Below the pieces are notes generated by a model, which saw only the letters and a list, made by a program, of their open reading frames with translations, was not told the origin of the DNA and did no database searches. Of a DNA stretch of 64,000 nucleotides, positions 33,151 through 42,481 are shown one piece after another (the first letter of the stretch is position 1; each line of letters starts with the position of its first letter). Made by a program: the position numbers and the translations under genes. Origin of the DNA: Bacteroidia bacterium (lineage in GTDB: Bacteria > Bacteroidota > Bacteroidia > CAIKAF01); contig JACVCJ010000020.1 of the NCBI GenBank assembly GCA_016742095.1, positions 1 to 64,000 on the forward strand. The letters run 5' to 3'.

Positions 33151-34733
33151 CCGATGATCTTGAGCCGCTCTTCCTCCAGGTCCAGCTGGTACAGCTGCTG
33201 ACGGATCAGTGCTTCGTTGAAGGACGGGTCTTTGTTCAGTTCGGTAAGATAACTCCTTTGACTTTCAAGTGCTTCCAGCAGGATGGCCTTCGTTTTATCG
33301 TCCATGCGGCTGTCGTCACTGGCTCTGGCCCGTTCCTCCCATAGTTTCAGCATTTTTTCAAGCCCGGCATGTCCCTGCAGCTCGTTTTCGTACTTATTCT
33401 TCAGGAATTCGTATACATGTTGTTTCAGGCCCTGTTTCATCTGCAGGCGGGCTTTTCCGTCGGCCTCTTCATCGCCGAAGTTCTCAAAAACACGGCTCCG
33501 CCGGATAAGATAGGGCAGGGTAAGGCCCTGTAATACGAGGGTAAGTAATATGGCCACGAAGGTGATGAACAGGATCAGGTCGCGGTAGGGAAAGGCGCTG
33601 CCGTCTTCCTGTGTAACCGGTATGGCCAGGGCCGCCGCCAGGGAAACCACGCCGCGCATGCCCGTCCAGCCGAGTATGGCCGGCAGCCGCCAGCGTGTTC
33701 CGGAGGAAGATACCCGCGGCGCCACACCGGGCCGGAAGATGAGCGTGGCGATCATAGCGGCATAGGAACTGATCATGCGGGCCCCGATCAGTACGCCCGT
33801 TACCAGTACCCCGTAACCGATGGCCGTGCCCAGGGGCGTACCCTGCCTGCGCAGACCGCCTACGATCTCGGGCAGTTCCAGGCCGATGAGCAGGAACACC
33901 ACGCCGTTCAGCATAAACACAAAACTTTCCCATACGCTGAACCCGCCGATGCGGCTGGCGCTGTTCAGGAAAATAAGACGTTTGGCCGACATGTAGATTC
34001 CGCCGCTTACCACGGCCAGTACGCCGGAGCTCTCCAGTTCTTCGGCCACCCAGTACATCAGGTAAGGTTCAATGAGCGTAAGTGCCGTGTCTGACTGGGC
34101 ATTGGTAGGCAAACGTTTATGCGCCTCCACAAAAAGCCAGGCCAGCAGCAGGCCTATGCCGGCCCCGCCAATGATCATCCATACAAAACTCAGGGCGGCC
34201 TCCTGCCAGATGAACTGTCCCGTACCTACCGCCACCAGCGCAAAACGGAAAATGATCAGGGAAGAGGCGTCGTTCAGCAGGCTTTCGCCTTCCAGGATGG
34301 CCGAGGTGGCCCTGGGTATTTTTACAAAACGCGTAATGGCCCCGGTACTTACGGCATCGGGCGGCGATACGATCCCGCCCAGCAAAAAGCCCAGTGCAAT
34401 GGTAAAACCGGGAATGAAATGATTGGTGACGACGGCTACCGACAGGGCCGTAAAAAACACCACCAGGAAGGCAAAACTGCCGATGATCCGCCACCATTTT
34501 TTCATTTCTTTCAGCGAAACGCCCCAGGCCGCTTCAAAAAGCAGGGGAGGCAGAAAGATGAAAAAAATAAGGTCGGGGTCCACTTTTACGGCGGGCAGTC
34601 CGGGCACAAAGCTAACGGCCAGACCGGCCACTACCAGCAGTATGGGGTAAGCGATACGGAGCCGTGCCGCCCACATGTTCAGGACGACCACGGCGGCTAT
34701 CATGGCCAGTAGAAAGGGCAAAATAGTATGCAT
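33147..34733 (-). CDS. CPA1-type Na+/H+ antiporter
   Basis: A 528-residue antiporter: about 12 membrane helices (residues 1-410) and a ~115-residue cytoplasmic tail rich in charged helices (LQMKQGLKQHVYEFLKNKYENELQ). The ion-binding core is seen in GGIVSPPDAVSTGAI and GESLLNDASSLIIFRFAL, with WTGMRGVVSLAAAL near the end, all typical of the CPA1 (NhaP/SynNhaP/NHE) group. It exchanges Na+ (or K+) for H+ and supports pH and salt balance. It stands alone. Confidence 0.94.
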   Translation of the reverse strand: MHTILPFLLAMIAAVVVLNMWAARLRIAYPILLVVAGLAVSFVPGLPAVKVDPDLIFFIFLPPLLFEAAWGVSLKEMKKWWRIIGSFAFLVVFFTALSVAVVTNHFIPGFTIALGFLLGGIVSPPDAVSTGAITRFVKIPRATSAILEGESLLNDASSLIIFRFALVAVGTGQFIWQEAALSFVWMIIGGAGIGLLLAWLFVEAHKRLPTNAQSDTALTLIEPYLMYWVAEELESSGVLAVVSGGIYMSAKRLIFLNSASRIGGFSVWESFVFMLNGVVFLLIGLELPEIVGGLRRQGTPLGTAIGYGVLVTGVLIGARMISSYAAMIATLIFRPGVAPRVSSSGTRWRLPAILGWTGMRGVVSLAAALAIPVTQEDGSAFPYRDLILFITFVAILLTLVLQGLTLPYLIRRSRVFENFGDEEADGKARLQMKQGLKQHVYEFLKNKYENELQGHAGLEKMLKLWEERARASDDSRMDDKTKAILLEALESQRSYLTELNKDPSFNEALIRQQLYQLDLEEERLKIIG

Positions 34734-35052
34734 GAAGAGAATGTATATTGGTTTTGGTCAATGATCTGCTTTCCGGCTGAAAATACATATTTCGGTCTGA
34801 AATGTACCCGCGCAGGGAAATTTTTCAGGCTGCGAAATGCATTTTTCAGGGCTCAGGGGCTGCGAAGATATCATAAAAAGTGTTTTGTCCCGGATTCGTC
34901 CCCCTGCGGCAGATGCAGGCAGAACAAGGCGATGGGGAAGTATACGTCGCCAAAAAAGGCCGATTGTCGAAAAGCGCGGCCCGTTTTCAGAAGTTCTTTT
35001 TATCTTCGGCCTTGAAGCCGTTTGTAAAGAACGGAATTTGTATAGTTATTTT

Positions 35053-37410
35053 ATGAGAAGAGCTTGTTTATATGTGTTGCTGGCCGGCATGGTACCGCTG
35101 GCACAGGCACAGAATATCCGCAACAACCCCGCGTCGAACCACGGCAATAAGTTCGAGCAGCTGGGCACCATTCTGCCGGATGCCAATACCTACCGTACCG
35201 CTTCCGGAGCGCCGGGGCACGAATACTGGCAGCAGAAGGCCGATTATAAGATCGAGGCCGTGCTCAATGAGAACGATTTTACCCTCGAAGGTTCCGAATG
35301 GGTCACCTATACCAATAATTCCCCGGATGCACTCACCTATATCTGGATGCAACTGGATGAGAACGAGCATGATCCCAATGCGGAAAGCCTGCAGTTCGAC
35401 GGCTCGAAAATGTCTTCGTCGCCGCTGACCCCGGGAGCGCTCAACTCCGTGGACAAACGCGCCGCCCTGGCCGGTCACGGCGTTCAGATACTGGAAGTAA
35501 GCGATGCCAAAGGCGCAGCCCTGCCGTATACCATCAATTATACCATGATGCGTATCGACCTGCCCAAAGCGCTTACTTCCGGACAGAAGATCACATTCAA
35601 GGTACGCTGGAAATACCGCATCCCCGAGCGCATGAAGGTCGGCGGCCGCGGCGGGGTGGAATGCATCGGCGAAACCGGCTGCCTGTTCACCATTACCCAG
35701 TGGTACCCGCGCATGTGCGTATACAGCGATTACCAGGGCTGGAACCACAAACAGTTCACCGGAAGGGGAGAGTTTGCCCTGGTCTTCGGTAATTTCGACG
35801 TAAAAATGACCGTACCGGCCGACCACGTGATCGGCGCCACCGGTACCTGCCAGAACTATAAAAGCGTACTTACGCCCGATCAGTACAAACGCTGGGAACA
35901 GGCCCAGAACAGCAGCGAACCCATAGAGATCGTAACCCGCGAAGAGGCCCTGGCCCGCGAAAAAGCCCCCGAAAAGACCGCAACCCGCACCTGGCATTAC
36001 AAAGCCGAGAACGTACGCGATTTTGCCTGGGGCAGTTCCCGCAAATTCATCTGGGACGCCATGGGCGTGGATATCGACGGTAAAAAGGTAATGGCCATGA
36101 GCTATTACGGCAACGAGGCCTACGGACTGTACCGTAAATATTCCACCAAGACCGTGGCACATACGCTGCGCGTATACAGTAAATTCACCATTCCGTACCC
36201 ATACCCGGTGGCCATCAGTGTAGAGGCCAGCAACGGTATGGAATACCCCATGATCTGCTTTAACTTCGGCCGCACAGAGCCCGACGGTACCTACAGCGAA
36301 CGTACCAAATACGGCATGATCACCGTCATTATCCACGAAGTGGGACACAACTTCTTCCCCATGATCATCAACAGTGACGAACGCCAGTGGAGCTGGATGG
36401 ACGAAGGACTGAACACCTTTCTGCAGTTCCTGACCGAACAGGAGTTCGACAATAATTATCCTTCCTCGCGCGGACCGGCCCACAAGATCGTGGATTACAT
36501 GAAGATGCCCAAGGACGAGCTGGAGCCGATCATGACCAACAGCGAAAATATTATACAGTTCGGCAACAATGCCTACGGCAAACCGGCCACGGCGCTCAAT
36601 ATCCTGCGGGAGACCGTGATGGGTCGCGAACTGTTCGACCATGCCTTTAAGGAGTACGCACGCCGCTGGGCCTTTAAACATCCTACACCGGCCGATTTCT
36701 TCCGCACCATGGAAGACGCTTCGGGTGTAGACCTGGACTGGTTCTGGCGAGGCTGGTTCCTGGACATTGAGCCGGTGGATATTTCGCTGGACAGTGTACG
36801 GGCCTTTAAAATAGAAGCGGCCAAAATGGTGCCGGTAAAGATGGACACCTTCGTAAGCCGTGCGCCCCGCCCGGATACCTTTAAACACATCAGTATGCTG
36901 CGGAATAAGGAAGCCGGCATGCAGTTCCTGGTGGATACGGATACCGCACTGCGCGATTTCTACTATTATTACGATCCGGCCAGGGACACCACACGTACCC
37001 GCGTGATCGAGAACCGCAATGAAGGCCTGGACGTACTGCCTGCCGCAGATTTTGCCCGTTACGAAAATATGTACCTCTACGAGTTGCAGTTCAGCAATAA
37101 GGGCGGTACGGTAATGCCGCTCATCATCGAGTGGACCTATGCCGACGGTACAAAGGAAATAGACCGCATCAGTGCCTATATCTGGCGCAAGAACGAACAT
37201 AAGGTAAGTAAGGTATTCCTGAAAAAGGCGGAAGTTACGGGCATTCGCCTGGACCCTTACCGCGAAACGGCCGATATCGACGAAAAGAACAACAGTCTGC
37301 CGCGTATGGTACAGAGCAGTCGTATTGAAATGTTCAAGGACCGTGGCCGGCAGGCACGCGGACAAAGCACTGGCGGAAACCCTATGCAGCGGGCCCGCAA
37401 CGGAAAATAA
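35053..37410 (+). CDS. M1 family metallopeptidase
   Basis: A 785-residue secreted zinc aminopeptidase-like protein starting at ATG 35053, with a signal peptide (MRRACLYVLLAGMVPLAQAQ). The gluzincin motif is complete: His428-Glu429-Val-Gly-His432 with the third ligand Glu451 in WMDEGLN. The exopeptidase motif is GMEYP (395-399) in place of GxMEN, a variant common in Bacteroidota members. The C-terminal ~200 residues are helical and charged. The frame is open further upstream, but that part lacks signal features. It probably trims peptides in the periplasm. Confidence 0.93.
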   Translation: MRRACLYVLLAGMVPLAQAQNIRNNPASNHGNKFEQLGTILPDANTYRTASGAPGHEYWQQKADYKIEAVLNENDFTLEGSEWVTYTNNSPDALTYIWMQLDENEHDPNAESLQFDGSKMSSSPLTPGALNSVDKRAALAGHGVQILEVSDAKGAALPYTINYTMMRIDLPKALTSGQKITFKVRWKYRIPERMKVGGRGGVECIGETGCLFTITQWYPRMCVYSDYQGWNHKQFTGRGEFALVFGNFDVKMTVPADHVIGATGTCQNYKSVLTPDQYKRWEQAQNSSEPIEIVTREEALAREKAPEKTATRTWHYKAENVRDFAWGSSRKFIWDAMGVDIDGKKVMAMSYYGNEAYGLYRKYSTKTVAHTLRVYSKFTIPYPYPVAISVEASNGMEYPMICFNFGRTEPDGTYSERTKYGMITVIIHEVGHNFFPMIINSDERQWSWMDEGLNTFLQFLTEQEFDNNYPSSRGPAHKIVDYMKMPKDELEPIMTNSENIIQFGNNAYGKPATALNILRETVMGRELFDHAFKEYARRWAFKHPTPADFFRTMEDASGVDLDWFWRGWFLDIEPVDISLDSVRAFKIEAAKMVPVKMDTFVSRAPRPDTFKHISMLRNKEAGMQFLVDTDTALRDFYYYYDPARDTTRTRVIENRNEGLDVLPAADFARYENMYLYELQFSNKGGTVMPLIIEWTYADGTKEIDRISAYIWRKNEHKVSKVFLKKAEVTGIRLDPYRETADIDEKNNSLPRMVQSSRIEMFKDRGRQARGQSTGGNPMQRARNGK

Positions 37411-37425
37411 GACGTACGGTAAAAC

Positions 37426-37458
37426 AAAAAATCCCGGCACAGTGTACCGGGATCTTTT
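37426..37458. terminator. Bidirectional terminator
   Basis: A-run, ATCCCGG ... CCGGGAT stem, TCTTTT run, between the M1 peptidase and the converging phasin-like gene. Confidence 0.8.
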
Positions 37459-37495
37459 ATTGTTGTTTGTTTGTCTATGGATATATGTAAAACCC

Positions 37496-37822
37496 TTATT
37501 TAGCGGCATTCTGGGCGCCGCCTTTGCTCTTGGCAAGTTTCGCTTCCAGGTCAGCCAGTTTCTTGCGGAGTTCTTCTACTTCATCCTCGGTGTTCTTTTT
37601 TACAGAACCTTTGAGTTTAGAAGTGAACTCTTTGTATTTCTTCTCGAATTCCGCTTTACGCTCTTCGGTCTTGGTAAACATATCGTCTACCCATTTTTTA
37701 CCGTCTTCGGGAGAAATAGTTCCTTTGTCGACCAGTTCGGTCACACTTTTCTGAAATTTTTCAGAAGCAGCAGCGGCGAGATCCACTCCTGCATACAGCA
37801 GATTTTTAAGTTCCTTTTCCAT
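37496..37822 (-). CDS. Phasin-like coiled-coil protein
   Basis: A 108-residue, highly charged helical protein. Residues ~1-75 (LLYAGVDLAAAASEKFQKSVTELVDKG...SPEDGKKWVDDMF) resemble the phasin/PhaF-like small family, and residues 80-100 form a leucine-heptad coiled coil (VEELRKKLADLEAKLAKSK). Such proteins may coat polyhydroxyalkanoate granules or act as general stress helpers; no PHA genes are nearby. It is divergent from parC across a region with two palindromic sites. Confidence 0.75.
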   Translation of the reverse strand: MEKELKNLLYAGVDLAAAASEKFQKSVTELVDKGTISPEDGKKWVDDMFTKTEERKAEFEKKYKEFTSKLKGSVKKNTEDEVEELRKKLADLEAKLAKSKGGAQNAAK

Positions 37823-37870
37823 GATACTAAAGTTTTTAATGAATGATCAATGTTCTTTGTTTTGACACTA

Positions 37871-37878
37871 CAAAGATA
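37871..37878 (-). promoter_or_regulatory. -7 promoter box of the phasin-like gene
   Basis: TATCTTTG on the minus strand fits TAnnTTTG; the predicted leader is about 45 bases. Confidence 0.55.
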
Positions 37879-37902
37879 GAACACATTTCTGCATATATTG
37901 TT

Positions 37903-37981
37903 ATGCAAGCATACTATTTGGGCTTAAAAAAAGGTTAAAGTGCTGATAATTAATTATAAAAATAGTATGCATGCATACTAT
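37903..37981. promoter_or_regulatory. Two related palindromic operators
   Basis: A perfect 20-base palindrome, ATAGTATGCATGCATACTAT, lies at 37962-37981. A second copy of its half, ATGCAAGCATACTAT (37903-37917), differs by one base and is centred on a TATGC/GCATA dyad. The two are offset by 64 bases. They lie between the divergent phasin-like and parC genes. The regulator is not in the immediate neighbourhood. Confidence 0.6.
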
Positions 37982-38066
37982 ACAGCTATAAGATACGCAT
38001 TTTTTTTCAGAAAAACTAATGAATGTCCCCTCTTAAAATTCCGCCGGGAATCGTATTTTTGCAGCT

Positions 38067-40658
38067 ATGTCCGAAATGGAAGAGAACAACTTGCCGAAGA
38101 ACGACCCCAAAAGCCCGTCACATGCGGGTGGGGAAGTGACCCCGCTGGGCGGGATGTATAAAGAATATTTTATTGATTATGCCTCGTACGTGATCCTGGA
38201 ACGGGCCGTACCGGCCATTGAAGACGGACTTAAACCCGTACAGCGCCGTATTATGCACAGTATGTACGAGCTGGAGGACGGCCGTTACAACAAAGTGGCC
38301 AACGTGGTGGGGAATACCATGAAGTATCACCCGCACGGCGACGCGTCCATTACCGATGCCATGGTACAGCTGGGGCAGAAAGACCTGCTCATCGATACCC
38401 AGGGGAACTGGGGAAATATACTCACGGGCGACGGGGCCGCTGCCGCGCGTTACATCGAGGCACGCCTCACCAAGTTTGCCCTCGATACCATCTTTAATCC
38501 CAAGACCACACCCTGGCAGGCCTCGTACGACGGCCGTAACAAAGAGCCCATCCATCAGCCGGTTAAATTCCCGCTGCTGCTGGCACAGGGCGTGGAAGGT
38601 ATTGCCGTGGGCCTGGCCTGTAAGATCATGCCCCACAACTTCAACGAGCTGATCGATGCTTCCATCGATATCCTGAAAGGGAAGACCACGGATATCATGC
38701 CCGATTTTCCCACGGGCGGTTCGGCCGATTTTTCCAAGTACAACAACGGTCTGCGCGGTGGAAAGATCCGCGTACGCGCCAAAATATCCATTCTCGACAA
38801 CAAGACCCTGGTCATTACTGAAATTCCCTTCGGCACCACCACGGGTTCCCTGATGGACAGCATCGTAAGCGCCAACGAAAAGGGCAAGATACGCATCCGT
38901 AAGGTGGAGGACAATACGGCCCAGAACGTGGAAATTATGGTGCACCTGGCCGCCGGCATTTCGCCCGATAAGACCATCGAGGCCCTGTATGCCTTTACGG
39001 ACTGCGAACTGGGTATCTCGCCCAATGCCTGCGTAATTATCGACGAGCGCCCCGTATTCATGGGCGTCAACGATATCCTGCGTTACAACACCCATGCTAC
39101 CCGCGACCTGCTGCGCCAGGAGCTGGAGATTGAAAAGAGCGAACTGATGGAAAGCATCCTGTTTGCCTCCCTGGAAAAGATCTTCATCGAAAAACGCATT
39201 TACCGCAAAATTGAGGAGGCGGAATCCTGGGAAGAGGTGATCCGCATCATCGACAAGGGCCTCGATCCCTATAAACCCGATTTTTACCGCGAGATCACCC
39301 GCGACGATATCATACGCCTTACCGAGATCCGCATCAAACGCATCTCGAAGTTCGACTCCTTCAAGAACGACGAACTGATCACCCGCCTCAACGACAGCCT
39401 GGTAAAGGTACAGCACAATCTCGATCACCTCACCGATTACGCCATCGCCTATTTCAAAGAGATCAAAAAGAAATACGGCAAGGACCGCGAACGCAAAACG
39501 GAGATCGCTTCGTTCGAAAGCGTAGAGGCCGTATCGGTGGTGGTGCGTAACGAAAAACTGTACTGGAACAAGGAAGAAGGTATGGTGGGCTATGGCCTCA
39601 AAAACGGCGAGTATATCTGCGAATGTGCCGATATCGACGACATCATCGTGTTCCGCGAAGACGGTACCATGACCGTAAGTAAGGTCACAGAAAAGGCCTT
39701 TATCGGCAAAAACGCCATACACATCAGCCTCTGGATGCGCGAGAACCAGAACACGGTGTACCATATGATCTACCGCGACGGCAAGAACGGCGCCTATATG
39801 GTAAAACGTTTCCGCGTAAAAGGGATCACCCGCGACAAGGATTACGACCTTACCAAAGGCACGCCGGGCTCACAGATCCACTACTTTACGGTGAATCCGA
39901 AAGGGGAGAGCGAGATACTTACCGTGTACCTGAAACCGCGTCCACGCCTCAAAAAACAGATATTCGACTTCGACATCGGCGAACTGTCCATCAAGGGCCG
40001 CGACGCACAGGGAAATATCCTGAGCAAGTTCCCCGTGCGCAAGATCGTACGCAAGTCTATCGGAGAAAGTACCCTGGATGCACGTTCCATGTGGTTCGAT
40101 GAAAGTACGCGCCGTTTCAATACCGAAGAGCGCGGCAATTACCTGGGCGATTTCAAACCGGGCGAAAAAGCCTTTGTGCTGCAGCGGAACGGTACCTACC
40201 GCATTGTAAACCCGGAAGCTACGGTGTATTTCGAAGATGTACCCGAATACATCGGTCCCTTTGTGGAAGGCAGCATCCTTACCCTGGTGTACAAGGACAA
40301 CGAAAAGGACGATTACTACGTAAAACGCGTACAACCTGAAACTATTGACAAGATTATTTCGTTATTACCGGAGAACGAGAACGTTTCGCTGGTGTCCTAT
40401 ACTTTTGATGCCGACCCCGAGATCGAGGTGAAATACCTGTTCGGCAAGCAGAAGGAAGAAAAAACCGAAATGATCAGGGTAAATGAGTTCATTGCGGTAA
40501 AAGGCGATACGGCGAAAGGAAACAAGATCAATATCAATAATATAGAAGAACTTACGATGTACGAATCGGAAGCTGAGGCCGAAGAGGAGGAGGAAGAAGA
40601 AGACCCGCTGGAGATCGATATTGAGGATGATGACAATCAAACCAGTTTAGACCTATAA
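38067..40658 (+). CDS. parC: DNA topoisomerase IV / gyrase subunit A
   Basis: An 863-residue type IIA topoisomerase A subunit. The 5Y-CAP domain holds the catalytic Arg128-Tyr129 in AAAARYIEARLT; KPVQRRIMHSMYE and YHPHGDASITDAMV are conserved DNA-gate motifs. The C-terminal domain has pinwheel-like strands, and the tail is acidic (EAEAEEEEEEEDPLEIDIEDDD). The overall form fits the Bacteroidota ParC/topo IV A subunit better than GyrA, whose C-terminal GyrA box is not evident. It decatenates chromosomes with ParE, which is not in this window. Confidence 0.9.
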   Translation: MSEMEENNLPKNDPKSPSHAGGEVTPLGGMYKEYFIDYASYVILERAVPAIEDGLKPVQRRIMHSMYELEDGRYNKVANVVGNTMKYHPHGDASITDAMVQLGQKDLLIDTQGNWGNILTGDGAAAARYIEARLTKFALDTIFNPKTTPWQASYDGRNKEPIHQPVKFPLLLAQGVEGIAVGLACKIMPHNFNELIDASIDILKGKTTDIMPDFPTGGSADFSKYNNGLRGGKIRVRAKISILDNKTLVITEIPFGTTTGSLMDSIVSANEKGKIRIRKVEDNTAQNVEIMVHLAAGISPDKTIEALYAFTDCELGISPNACVIIDERPVFMGVNDILRYNTHATRDLLRQELEIEKSELMESILFASLEKIFIEKRIYRKIEEAESWEEVIRIIDKGLDPYKPDFYREITRDDIIRLTEIRIKRISKFDSFKNDELITRLNDSLVKVQHNLDHLTDYAIAYFKEIKKKYGKDRERKTEIASFESVEAVSVVVRNEKLYWNKEEGMVGYGLKNGEYICECADIDDIIVFREDGTMTVSKVTEKAFIGKNAIHISLWMRENQNTVYHMIYRDGKNGAYMVKRFRVKGITRDKDYDLTKGTPGSQIHYFTVNPKGESEILTVYLKPRPRLKKQIFDFDIGELSIKGRDAQGNILSKFPVRKIVRKSIGESTLDARSMWFDESTRRFNTEERGNYLGDFKPGEKAFVLQRNGTYRIVNPEATVYFEDVPEYIGPFVEGSILTLVYKDNEKDDYYVKRVQPETIDKIISLLPENENVSLVSYTFDADPEIEVKYLFGKQKEEKTEMIRVNEFIAVKGDTAKGNKININNIEELTMYESEAEAEEEEEEEDPLEIDIEDDDNQTSLDL

Positions 40659-42224
40659 ATGAAGAAACTACTGATCGTACTGCTGGCCCTGGGCTTTGTA
40701 CAGGTTTTGTGCGCCCAGACCCAGGTGAATTTTCAGCTGAAGGGACACCGGGGCTACGGAGATACCTGCCTGAGCAATATCTGGGGATATGCGGCCAATG
40801 GTCGCGAATACGCACTGGTAGGCACTTGCGAGGGCCTCAGTATCGTGGACATTACCACACCTTCGGCGGCAGTAGAAGTAGCGATGGTGCCTGGTGCACA
40901 CAGCATCTGGCGGGAGATCAAGACCTGGGATCATTATGCCTACGTGGTTACCGAGGGCGGGGGCGGACTCACCATCGTGAACCTGCAGGACCTGCCCAAC
41001 GGCAATGTGCCCTACACGCATTACCAGCTTACGCCCGACGATACCATTACCAATGCCCATACCATTTTTATTGACGAAAAAGGCATCTGCTTCCTGTTCG
41101 GGGCCTCGGGTTTCCTTTCCGGGCAGGGTTATGTGGCGCTGGACCTGAATGCCGACCCGGAAAATCCGCAGTACCTGGGCCGTTTCGGTGATTTTTACAT
41201 ACACGATGCCTTTGTGCGTGGCGATACCATGTATGCCGGGGCCATCCTGGACGGTTATGCCGCCATCATGGACGTATCCGACGTGCAGAATCCCGTGGTG
41301 TATTCCACTACGTACACGCCCGGTTATTTTACGCATAATGTGTGGCCCAACAAAGATGCCTCCATCATGTATACTACCGACGAGGTGTCTTCGGCCTATG
41401 TGGCCGCCTACGATATCAGCGATCCCACGTTCCCGGTATTCAAGGGCGCTGTGCGCAGCCGCCCGGGAAGCCTGGCCGTACCGCATAACGTACACGTGGT
41501 AAATAACGACTGGCTGGCTGTATCGTATTACACACAAGGTATTGTGTTAATAGATGCACACCGGCCGACCAACCCGGTCATCACCGGTTATTTTGATACC
41601 TATCCTTTTGGCAACGGCAACGGTTTTATGGGCAACTGGGGCGTATATCCCTACCTGCCCAGCGGAAACTGGATACTGAGCGACATCAATACCGGGCTCT
41701 GGATCGTGAAACCTACTTTTCAGCGGGCCGCCTACCTGGAGGGTACCGTGGCCGATTCTACCGACGGCAGTCCCATCTCCGGGGCGCAGGTAAGCGTGGA
41801 TTATCCTTTCGGGTTTGATACGGCACGTACCTACCTCGACGGTTCCTTTACCTCGGGCGTATTACAGTCCGGGCAGTTCAACGTAAGTTATTCCGCGCCG
41901 GGGTATATCACTAAAACGGAGTTGTTAACATTTGTTCCTTCCTTTGTAACTACACGGCATGTCAAATTGTTACGTTCTCCCACCTTCGGACAGGATGAGG
42001 CAGACTTGTTGAAGTTCAACCTGTTCCCGAACCCGGTAAGTGATCACCTGAACATCGACGGATTGCAGGGCGATATCGCCTGGAAAATTTTCCGGATGGA
42101 CGGCAGCCTGCACAACACAGGCAACGGAAGCACCATCAATGTGCAGTCCCTGGTACCGGGAGCCTACATAATAGAGCTCGAAAACCAGGGATCCCGGGCG
42201 CAGCGGGTGTTTGTAAAAGAATAA
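40659..42224 (+). CDS. Choice-of-anchor B / LVIVD-repeat protein with T9SS sorting domain
   Basis: A 521-residue secreted protein: signal peptide (ends VLCAQ), then a propeller of LVIVD-type repeats (GLSIVDITTP, GLTIVNLQDLP, YAAIMDVSDVQNP, YVAAYDISDPTFP, GIVLIDAHRPTNP), a carboxypeptidase-regulatory-like beta sandwich (YLEGTVADSTDGSPISGAQV) and a C-terminal type IX sorting domain beginning FNLFPNPVSDHLNID. It should be exported and anchored at the cell surface. The start codon follows the parC stop without any gap, so it may be co-transcribed with parC. Confidence 0.92.
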   Translation: MKKLLIVLLALGFVQVLCAQTQVNFQLKGHRGYGDTCLSNIWGYAANGREYALVGTCEGLSIVDITTPSAAVEVAMVPGAHSIWREIKTWDHYAYVVTEGGGGLTIVNLQDLPNGNVPYTHYQLTPDDTITNAHTIFIDEKGICFLFGASGFLSGQGYVALDLNADPENPQYLGRFGDFYIHDAFVRGDTMYAGAILDGYAAIMDVSDVQNPVVYSTTYTPGYFTHNVWPNKDASIMYTTDEVSSAYVAAYDISDPTFPVFKGAVRSRPGSLAVPHNVHVVNNDWLAVSYYTQGIVLIDAHRPTNPVITGYFDTYPFGNGNGFMGNWGVYPYLPSGNWILSDINTGLWIVKPTFQRAAYLEGTVADSTDGSPISGAQVSVDYPFGFDTARTYLDGSFTSGVLQSGQFNVSYSAPGYITKTELLTFVPSFVTTRHVKLLRSPTFGQDEADLLKFNLFPNPVSDHLNIDGLQGDIAWKIFRMDGSLHNTGNGSTINVQSLVPGAYIIELENQGSRAQRVFVKE

Positions 42225-42229
42225 ACGTC

Positions 42230-42481
42230 TTACTGCACGTCCAGCGAAGCGCTCATGGCTTTCTCGAAATCGTTCATCATCGATTCGAAACGACGTATTA
42301 CGGTATTCATAAACTCTTCGTTACAAATACGTTCCAGGTGCTCAATGGAAGTAATTTCCTCTTCATAGATCTTATAGGTCTGTTCATAAGGCCCTGCTTC
42401 CATTTTCAGCAGGAATTTACCGTTCATCTGGAAGACCGATATTTTGATCCGCGGGTGCGGAATGGTAGTTATAATTCTCAT
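42230..42481 (-). CDS. Small conserved protein of unknown function
   Basis: An 83-residue cytoplasmic protein (MRIITTIPHPRIKISVFQMNG... DFEKAMSASLDVQ) with a two-strand start and a helical tail. No family function is known to me. It is the third gene of a UbiA-Maf-small protein operon; its ATG follows the maf stop directly. Confidence 0.75.
   Translation of the reverse strand: MRIITTIPHPRIKISVFQMNGKFLLKMEAGPYEQTYKIYEEEITSIEHLERICNEEFMNTVIRRFESMMNDFEKAMSASLDVQ

Noticed and set aside
35068-37536. 822-codon minus-strand open frame opposite the M1 peptidase gene
   Set aside because: It is a shadow of the GC-moderate peptidase gene, low in complexity and without any family match; the plus-strand gene has a complete HExxH site.
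38118-39764. 548-codon minus-strand open frame inside parC
   Set aside because: Antisense shadow of a clearly conserved topoisomerase gene.
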